A stretch of DNA of 5,440 nucleotides from Mycobacterium sp. (GTDB lineage Bacteria; Actinomycetota; Actinomycetes; Mycobacteriales; Mycobacteriaceae). The stretch spans positions 1 through 5,440 of the forward strand of contig JAOPWF010000361.1 of the NCBI GenBank assembly GCA_025965815.1, given 5' to 3'. Under the pieces are notes generated by a model. It saw nothing but the letters and a program-made list of their open reading frames with translations, did no database searches and was not told where the DNA came from. Each line of letters begins with the position of its first letter. Within the stretch, counting starts at the first letter, position 1. A program made the position numbers and the translations under genes. Shown here piece after piece: positions 5,344 through 5,440 of the stretch.

Positions 5344-5440
5344 TGATTACAAACATGTTCACCGAGCTGCAGTCCGACGAGGACGCCGTTCTCGGCCGCC
5401 TGCACCGTCGACTCGAACGCGCCGCGGACTCCGACGGACT
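5340..5440 (+). CDS. Probable methylated-DNA-protein-cysteine methyltransferase, N-terminal start only
   Basis: ATG 5340 overlaps the sigma factor stop as ATGA, which usually means translational coupling in one operon. Only 33 codons are visible, including FTELQSDEDAVLGRLHRRLE and ERAADSDG. The pattern of an acidic start, then L-x-R-L-H-x-R-L and A-x-x-D-G at the edge, resembles the N-terminal extension of actinobacterial Ogt/MGMT-type repair proteins. These often sit directly behind a small sigma factor gene. Such enzymes transfer alkyl groups from O6-alkylguanine to a cysteine in a PCHRV motif, which would lie beyond the window. ATG 5343 and ATG 5355 are alternative starts. Part of the assignment rests on gene order, so it is tentative; an anti-sigma-like or unrelated protein cannot be excluded. 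Confidence 0.55.
   Translation, partial: MMITNMFTELQSDEDAVLGRLHRRLERAADSDG

Noticed and set aside
1..5440. tRNA, rRNA, CRISPR array, insertion sequence or attachment site
   Set aside because: No cloverleaf, no regularly spaced repeats, no transposase motifs and no terminal inverted repeats were seen; the gene decay shows no IS scar.

Overview
High GC content, tight packing and start codons that sit 5-8 bases after a TANNNT-type -10 hexamer (leaderless genes) point to an actinobacterium. A ClpC2-type protein (two Clp N-domains, no ATPase, with an N-terminal helix-turn-helix) narrows this to a mycobacterium, probably an environmental Mycobacterium/Mycolicibacterium. The species cannot be named from this window.

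Layout. Positions 1-210 hold the 3' end of a small antibiotic-biosynthesis-monooxygenase (ABM) fold protein. A 264-base gap containing one imperfect palindrome follows, then a leaderless PAS-ANTAR regulator (475-1182). This gene converges, with only 3 bases between the stops, on a 102-residue protein of unknown function on the minus strand (1186-1494). Divergent from that lies a SRPBCC (polyketide cyclase/START-like) gene broken by two compensating frameshifts (1564 to about 2045). It converges on a heavily decayed minus-strand TDT (TehA/SLAC1-type) transporter gene (about 2031-2954). A LysR-type regulator gene (3004-3938) is divergent from the transporter and carries a single one-base deletion. 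The 49-base gap between LysR and transporter contains perfect TTGTG/CACAA dyads, so the pair looks like a regulator and its target that decayed together.

The right third is intact. clpC2 (4091-4816) has the most striking regulatory region here: two copies of CGTCAAC-N5-GTTGACG. One covers the -35 element and the other the -10 element of a leaderless promoter whose predicted start point is the A of the ATG. With the HTH in the ClpC2 N-terminus, this reads as an autorepression circuit. Next come a small leaderless sigma-70 region 2/region 4 protein (4870-5343) and, overlapping its stop by ATGA, the start of a gene that resembles the N-terminus of an O6-alkylguanine-DNA methyltransferase (5340 to the window end).

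The main themes are the decayed block at about 1755-3230 between intact flanks, the self-contained clpC2 control region, and a translationally coupled sigma factor/probable DNA-repair pair. All family assignments come from reading motifs by eye; no search was run.
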